The notes under the pieces: generated by a model
Databases searched by the model: none
Seen by the model: only the letters and a program-made list of their open reading frames with translations
What the model was told of the DNA's origin: nothing
Part shown: one piece after another, positions 22,363 to 26,456 of the stretch
How positions within the stretch are numbered: the first letter of the stretch is position 1
Layout of the letters: the number at the start of each line of letters is the position of its first letter
Made by a program: the position numbers and the translations under genes
IMG/VR virus record: IMGVR_UViG_3300032116_001143
Coordinates: 1 to 26,456 of that record
Length of the DNA: 26,456 nucleotides
Origin: a virus
Direction: 5' to 3' (one strand)

Positions 22363-23876
22363 AAATTCTGTCCGAGGGAGATAAGTGATTCGGTAAGCTG
22401 TTTTTGATCTAGCGGCTCGTCTATTTGGCTTGCCCAAAGCTGAACCTGGTCTAGCGGTACGGCCAAGGCTTGGGAGATCAACAAGATGTCTTTTTCGGCC
22501 AGATGATCTGATCGGCTGATACGGCGAGCAAGTCGCTCAGAGGTCGTTTGAACAAGGGCGCTATATCGCCCACTGAGTCGGGTAACACTCTCATCCTCCG
22601 AAGGCTTGATCGCTTTTTTCTCCAGTGGCTTTGCCACTTCTGTTTGTGTATCGATTTCCAAATCCTCCGCCACGTCCTCCTCGACCATATTGAGTGGTCG
22701 TAGTGGCTGATCAAGTCCGTCAATGGGATTGAGATTTTCTGCAATGCGTGCTTCGTTTCTGGTGAGCCAGCCGTTCTGAATTCCGCTTTGGTAGTAGCTT
22801 GAGCGGCTGGACGCATCGCCGCGCATCAGATTGGCGAAATCAAACTCAATCTCTATATCGTCACTCTCAAGAAGTAACTCAGATTGAATGCTAGCCTCCC
22901 AGCGCTCAGCCCAAGGCGTCATGGTGTGCATGACGAACTCCAGACTCTGCTGCTCGATGTTGGAGAAGGTCGCTCTATCAAGATCAGCAATCATGTGCGG
23001 TGGCACACGAAAGAGCCGGGCCACGTCGGTGATCTGAAACTTGCGCAGTTCCAGAAACTGGGCGTCTTTGTTTGTGACGCCCACTTCGTGAAACTTCATG
23101 CCGTTTTCCAACACCAGGACCTTGCCCCGGTTGGAGCCGGACTGCGCCTGCTGATAAGACTCACGAAACACCTTCTTGGCCTCGGAGTCCTTGAACGAGC
23201 CAGGAAATTCAATCCACCCTCCTGTGGGCTTGGCGTCATTGGCAAAGAAACGTGCACCATAGCCTTGGGCTGCTAGTGCAGTACCCAGATTCTCCCGGGC
23301 AAGCTCAATCGGGCTCATACCCATCAAGCCGTCCGAGGACAGGCCACGCAAGTGCCAGACCTCCCCTCTTGGCAAGATCACCTCAGTGCCAGAACGATCG
23401 CTAATTCGGTAGCGGTATTCACCTGATGGCAACAACTCAATCTTGACCCGGTCCGGGTGGATCGGCATGAGTTCGATGATCTCGCCGCGCGGGTTGGTGA
23501 TGATCTGGTTAAAGGCGTTACCGCGCAAAGCCAGGTGTCCTTGCAGCATCTCGCGCCACTCAAAAGGATTTTGAAACCGGTTCGGCCGCTTGGCCATTAA
23601 GCGGTAAAGCCAGTGGTCCGTGACCCTGTCCTTGCCGCCGTCAGGGCGGCGCTGGTAAACCACCAATGGCAGTGATGCAATTGTTTCGGCCAGTATCCGC
23701 ACACAGGCATACACAGCAGCTAGGCGCAGCGCGCTATCGGGCGAGACGCGCATGCCACTGCTGGTACGCGCAGACACTGACTCGAATGAAAAGTCACCCC
23801 ATGGCGAACGATCTCCACCTGAGGCGTTGGAGCTACCAGATCCTCGATAGCGATCAAAAAAGCTAAACAGTCCCAT
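22359..23876 (-). CDS. Portal protein, HK97 family
   Basis: The 505-residue protein matches the HK97 portal family (PF04860): VSPDSALRLAAVYACVRILA, SLPLVVYQRRPDGGK, LMAKRPNRFQNPFEWREMLQ, GNAFNQIITNPRGEIIELMP, and later FRVPPHMIADLDRATFSNIE and LNPIDGLDQP. It forms the dodecameric ring for DNA entry and exit at one vertex and nucleates the prohead. Residues about 390-505 are extra, charged and likely helical. It begins four bases after the large terminase stop and is coupled to the protease. Confidence 0.95.
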   Translation of the reverse strand: MGLFSFFDRYRGSGSSNASGGDRSPWGDFSFESVSARTSSGMRVSPDSALRLAAVYACVRILAETIASLPLVVYQRRPDGGKDRVTDHWLYRLMAKRPNRFQNPFEWREMLQGHLALRGNAFNQIITNPRGEIIELMPIHPDRVKIELLPSGEYRYRISDRSGTEVILPRGEVWHLRGLSSDGLMGMSPIELARENLGTALAAQGYGARFFANDAKPTGGWIEFPGSFKDSEAKKVFRESYQQAQSGSNRGKVLVLENGMKFHEVGVTNKDAQFLELRKFQITDVARLFRVPPHMIADLDRATFSNIEQQSLEFVMHTMTPWAERWEASIQSELLLESDDIEIEFDFANLMRGDASSRSSYYQSGIQNGWLTRNEARIAENLNPIDGLDQPLRPLNMVEEDVAEDLEIDTQTEVAKPLEKKAIKPSEDESVTRLSGRYSALVQTTSERLARRISRSDHLAEKDILLISQALAVPLDQVQLWASQIDEPLDQKQLTESLISLGQNL

Positions 23877-23880
23877 CAGT

Positions 23881-25593
23881 TCAAAGCAGCATGAGTTCGT
23901 AGTCGGATCCCAGCACCACCGAGTCCCCCGGTTTGATTGCCCTTGAAAGGGCCATGATCAGTGCCACGATGCCGTCGATCTTGTTTTCTGCTCGCTCCTT
24001 GCGTGGGTAAATGTTGTCTTTCGCGTCCAGGTGGGCCACCACGTTGCTGACCATCCAGCCGAGCACCGGGTCACCGTCGTGAACCAATTTCTTTTGAAGC
24101 ACCAGGGCTTCAAGCGTCTTCATCGGTTCTGAGAAATTCAGCACCGTCGGACGCACTTCAATCATGGGCAGACCCTCACTCATCATTCGGGTCGAGAGTT
24201 GCGTCGCCTGAAACGGATCAAACGCGACTGCCTGAACAGCAAAGCGAGAGGACAGATCATTCAGATCCGCTTCGATCCAACTGAAATCAATCACATTGCC
24301 AGGCGTCACCGTCAGCCGTCCGGTGTGCATCCAACCGGAGTACTGACTGTTGCCGTTGGCGTTGACCGTGTCCTCTGGCAGGTAGTACTTGCCAAAGACT
24401 GCAAACGCATCGGCAATCTCAGGATGGGCAAAAACAATGACCAAGGCGGCAATGTCCGTCTTGCTGGCCAGGTCCAGACCCACCCAGCAGGGCTGGCCGA
24501 CAAAGGACTCGATGTCCAGGTCCTGATCAGCACAGGCGTCCCAGGAGCGCATGTCCATCCATGCGGTGTCGGCATTGACCCACTCGTTCAAGTGTTTGGT
24601 CTTGAAGTTGTTCATCGCACTGGGGAGTTGCATGGCCTTGGCTTGCAGCGGTCCCAGAATTTCCGGGCGCACCGAAATACCCCAATTGGGGTTCGCCTTC
24701 ATCAGCGAGTCTTCGCTGGTCCAGTCGTCCCCGTCATCCAGCCCGTAGACGATGCCAAACTGGCTGTCATCCTCGAACACGCCATCGAGCAGTCGGGTTA
24801 CAAAGATGCGTACCTCGTAGCAAATGCCTGCGCGATTGCTGCCAGCGGTGGTGATCACCCACAGAAGTGAGTTATCTCGCTTGCCGGTACCGGTCTCCAC
24901 CACGTCATAGACGGTGCGGGTTTTGTGGGCGTGCAGTTCATCAATGCAGCCGAAGTGAATGTTCAGGCCGTCGAGCGTAGATCCCTCTGCCGAGAGCGCT
25001 TCAAACTTTGAGCCGGTATGCAGCACGTTCATGTTGTGCGCACCAACGTTGACAGAGAACCGGCTGCGAAAGCCCTGTGACCTGCGCGCCATGGTCTGCG
25101 CATCACCAAACACAATGCGCGCCTGGTCGCGGGTGGTGGCCAGAGAGTAAACCTCTGCACCACCTTCACCATCGGCGGCCAGCATGTACAGCGCAAGCGC
25201 AGACGACAGAGTCGACTTAGCGTTGCCACGTGGCACCTCAATGTACGAGCGCCGAAAGCGGCGATTACCGTCAGGCTTGACCCATCCAAATACGGTGGTC
25301 AGGATGAACACCTGCCAAGGCTCCAACTTGATCGTCTCGCCTGCCAGCGGCCCCTTGACGTGGGGCAGGCGTTCAATGAACGCGCACAGGTTGTCAGCGG
25401 GATGGAATTCCCGCCCGTCCTTGTCGGTGAGCTTTGGGTTGAACTGGTAGGGACTTGCCTTGCCCTTGAACTTTGCCAGATCGTTCAACTGCCGTTGGCA
25501 TGCCCGCTGGACCCATTTGCAGGTCAGGATGTCACCGGCAACGACTGCCTGCGCATACTTGCGGGCAACGGCGGCGTAGTTATCTGCTGCCAA
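23881..25593 (-). CDS. Terminase large subunit, Terminase_1 type
   Basis: The 570-residue protein has both motor domains. The ATPase part shows the PRGNAKST P-loop (121-128), the Walker B stretch GCIDELHAH (Asp218-Glu219) and the ITTAG coupling motif (247-251). The nuclease part has the acidic residues Asp374 in GLDLASKTD, Asp459 in AFDPFQATQ and Asp541 in KIDGIVALIMAL, an RNase H-like arrangement. It cuts concatemers and drives DNA into the prohead. The only start in frame near the small terminase stop is a TTG at 25593, preceded by a stop at 25597-25599. This start is unusual and points to coupling with terS, nine bases upstream. Confidence 0.95.
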   Translation of the reverse strand: MAADNYAAVARKYAQAVVAGDILTCKWVQRACQRQLNDLAKFKGKASPYQFNPKLTDKDGREFHPADNLCAFIERLPHVKGPLAGETIKLEPWQVFILTTVFGWVKPDGNRRFRRSYIEVPRGNAKSTLSSALALYMLAADGEGGAEVYSLATTRDQARIVFGDAQTMARRSQGFRSRFSVNVGAHNMNVLHTGSKFEALSAEGSTLDGLNIHFGCIDELHAHKTRTVYDVVETGTGKRDNSLLWVITTAGSNRAGICYEVRIFVTRLLDGVFEDDSQFGIVYGLDDGDDWTSEDSLMKANPNWGISVRPEILGPLQAKAMQLPSAMNNFKTKHLNEWVNADTAWMDMRSWDACADQDLDIESFVGQPCWVGLDLASKTDIAALVIVFAHPEIADAFAVFGKYYLPEDTVNANGNSQYSGWMHTGRLTVTPGNVIDFSWIEADLNDLSSRFAVQAVAFDPFQATQLSTRMMSEGLPMIEVRPTVLNFSEPMKTLEALVLQKKLVHDGDPVLGWMVSNVVAHLDAKDNIYPRKERAENKIDGIVALIMALSRAIKPGDSVVLGSDYELMLL

Positions 25594-25602
25594 AGTTCAG
25601 TC

Positions 25603-26061
25603 TCAGCCTGCTATGTCCGCCCAAGGATCGAGATCGATCTGGGTATCTGTGGGCTGTGTGATACGCGAACGAGAGGCTGGCGTAAATCCCATCTCCACCG
25701 CTGCCTTGGTCATGATCTGGGCCTGCTTGTTGGCGATGGCCAGGTACGGCGACTGCATCGGCACACCGGTGTTCGGCGCTTTGATCAGCAGACCCGTCTT
25801 GGTGATTCCGATCTGGGCCTTGCGGTACAGGTCAGCGGCGCAGGACCAAACCTCCAGCACCGACATATCAAGCTTGCGCAGCAAATGCTCGGGCGCGCTG
25901 TCAATGGCATAGCGCCAGGCCTGCTTGGCACCGTCAGACATGTACTCGGGCGGCGCAACCAGATCCCCTTGGGGCTGTGGCTCATGCGGGTTAGTTCTGC
26001 ACTTTTGCAGGGTTCCCCTGAGCTTTTTGATCTCCGTCGGGAGTGGTTTTCGTCCGGCCAT
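25603..26061 (-). CDS. Terminase small subunit, P27 family
   Basis: The 152-residue product begins MAGRKPLPTEIKKLRGTLQK, the hallmark start of P27-type small terminases (PF05119). It then has QPQGDLVAPPEYMSDGAKQAW, a helix KLDMSVLEVWSCAADLYRKA, GLLIKAPNTGVPMQSPYLAI and an acidic end (DLDPWADIAG). It recognises the packaging site and delivers it to the large subunit. No Shine-Dalgarno site is evident before the ATG at 26061. It is the first minus-strand gene in the window. Confidence 0.93.
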   Translation of the reverse strand: MAGRKPLPTEIKKLRGTLQKCRTNPHEPQPQGDLVAPPEYMSDGAKQAWRYAIDSAPEHLLRKLDMSVLEVWSCAADLYRKAQIGITKTGLLIKAPNTGVPMQSPYLAIANKQAQIMTKAAVEMGFTPASRSRITQPTDTQIDLDPWADIAG

Positions 26062-26121
26062 CTGGGTTCAGTCGTTGGTAATCGTTAATATGGAGGCTTC
26101 AAACCCACCGGAAAACTCCCA

Positions 26122-26349
26122 GTGCGCAAAGCCGACGTCATCGCAAAATGCCTCGTTCAGTCCGCTCTGGCGGCTGATATGAAAGCTGGGCGTGAGGAGG
26201 TCCGATCTGCGTTTGACAAGAGCGTGACGGACAAGAGCTTTTCCAAATGGAACAGCGTCGTTGAAGAAAACGTCGCCAACTCCATCATTCGCTCGGTGGG
26301 GAAATCCAAAGCCATCAATATCGAAAAGTTCATCGCCGACCTCAACTGA
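26122..26349 (+). CDS. Small plus-strand ORF, hypothetical, divergent from terS
   Basis: A GTG-started frame encodes 75 residues on the plus strand, the only plausible plus-strand gene here. The product is helical and mixed-charge (LVQSALAADMKAGREEVRSA, then DKSFSKWNSVVEENVANSII, ending AINIEKFIADLN), with balanced composition unlike antisense shadow frames. There is no good ribosome site, and a stop lies 34 bases before the GTG, so it may be a leftover C-terminal piece of a longer gene. I do not recognise the family. It could be a phage accessory gene or neighbouring non-phage sequence. Confidence 0.4.
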   Translation: MRKADVIAKCLVQSALAADMKAGREEVRSAFDKSVTDKSFSKWNSVVEENVANSIIRSVGKSKAINIEKFIADLN

Positions 26350-26456
26350 TCGGCAGGTTGTGCCCACTGGCCATGCCTGGTATGAGGCTGCCTTCGGGGT
26401 ATCCCCCCTAGGTTTCAATTTGCACGCGCAAAAATCTTGGCAGGCGCACGCATCTT
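26350..26456. other. Short non-coding right end with GC-rich dyad; possible cos region
   Basis: No gene is visible in these 107 bases. They hold the perfect inverted repeat GGGGTATCCCC (26396-26406) followed by CCTAGG. In phages with P27 and Terminase_1 terminases the cohesive end usually lies upstream of terS, so this is where a cos site would be expected. No cos sequence can be confirmed. Confidence 0.2.

Noticed and set aside
24199-24870. Plus-strand ORF of 223 codons opposite the large terminase
   Set aside because: It is antisense to a conserved terminase, has no recognisable motif and a composition typical of shadow frames.
25360-26088. Plus-strand ORF of 242 codons opposite both terminase genes
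   Set aside because: It spans two conserved genes on the other strand; composition (His, Arg, Gly, Cys) is that of an antisense frame.
26068-26418. Minus-strand ORF of 116 codons upstream of terS
   Set aside because: It overlaps the plus-strand ORF at 26122, whose product looks more protein-like; no family motif such as an HNH nuclease is seen.
1-26456. CRISPR arrays, tRNA genes, insertion sequences, integrase or attachment sites
   Set aside because: None was seen on either strand: no regularly spaced direct repeats, no cloverleaf, no transposase or recombinase motifs.

Overview
The window is most of the structural (late) region of a lambda/HK97-type siphophage or prophage, read almost entirely on the minus strand, so transcription runs from high to low coordinates. 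Base composition is mid-to-high GC. The gene order (P27-type small terminase, HK97 head genes, lambda G to J tail genes, a 3-TM GTA-type holin with a DUF6127-like partner, a GH24 lysozyme) suggests a phage of a Gram-negative host, most likely a betaproteobacterium of the Burkholderiales. The host is an inference; no integrase, attachment site or host gene is visible, so free phage and prophage cannot be told apart.

Layout in transcription order. Packaging and head (26061 to 18002): terS, terL, HK97 portal, S49 (SppA/ClpP-fold) prohead protease, a structured intergenic stretch with two terminator-like hairpins, HK97-type major capsid protein, an unassigned head-region protein, gp6-like connector, head closure protein, gp10-like protein. 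Tail (17999 to 8238): DUF3168-type tail completion protein, tail tube, tail assembly chaperones joined by a classic -1 slippery site (A AAA AAG), tape measure, then homologues of lambda M, L, K, I and J. Tail tip and fibre region (8157 to 4512): a small virion protein, a protein made of about fourteen 18-19-residue repeats and ending in an H-type-lectin-like domain, a tail fibre with an extraordinary Cys-rich C-terminus (11 Cys in the last 24 residues), and an Ig-like-domain protein.

The most unusual part is 6352 to 1316. Directly behind the Cys-rich fibre gene and the Ig-domain gene, in one tightly overlapping unit, lie three 2OG-Fe(II)-oxygenase-like genes and a radical SAM/SPASM enzyme with all the cysteines for one radical-SAM and two auxiliary iron-sulfur clusters. 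The unit closes with a strong rho-independent terminator. The arrangement looks like a RiPP-style modification cassette whose substrate could be the C-terminus of a phage tail fibre. That is a hypothesis; the enzyme families and the gene order are what the sequence shows.

Lysis (1240 to 1): a DUF6127-like membrane protein, a 3-TM holin and a GH24 lysozyme that runs off the left edge. At the right edge a small plus-strand ORF of unknown function is divergent from terS, followed by a short non-coding stretch with a GC-rich dyad.
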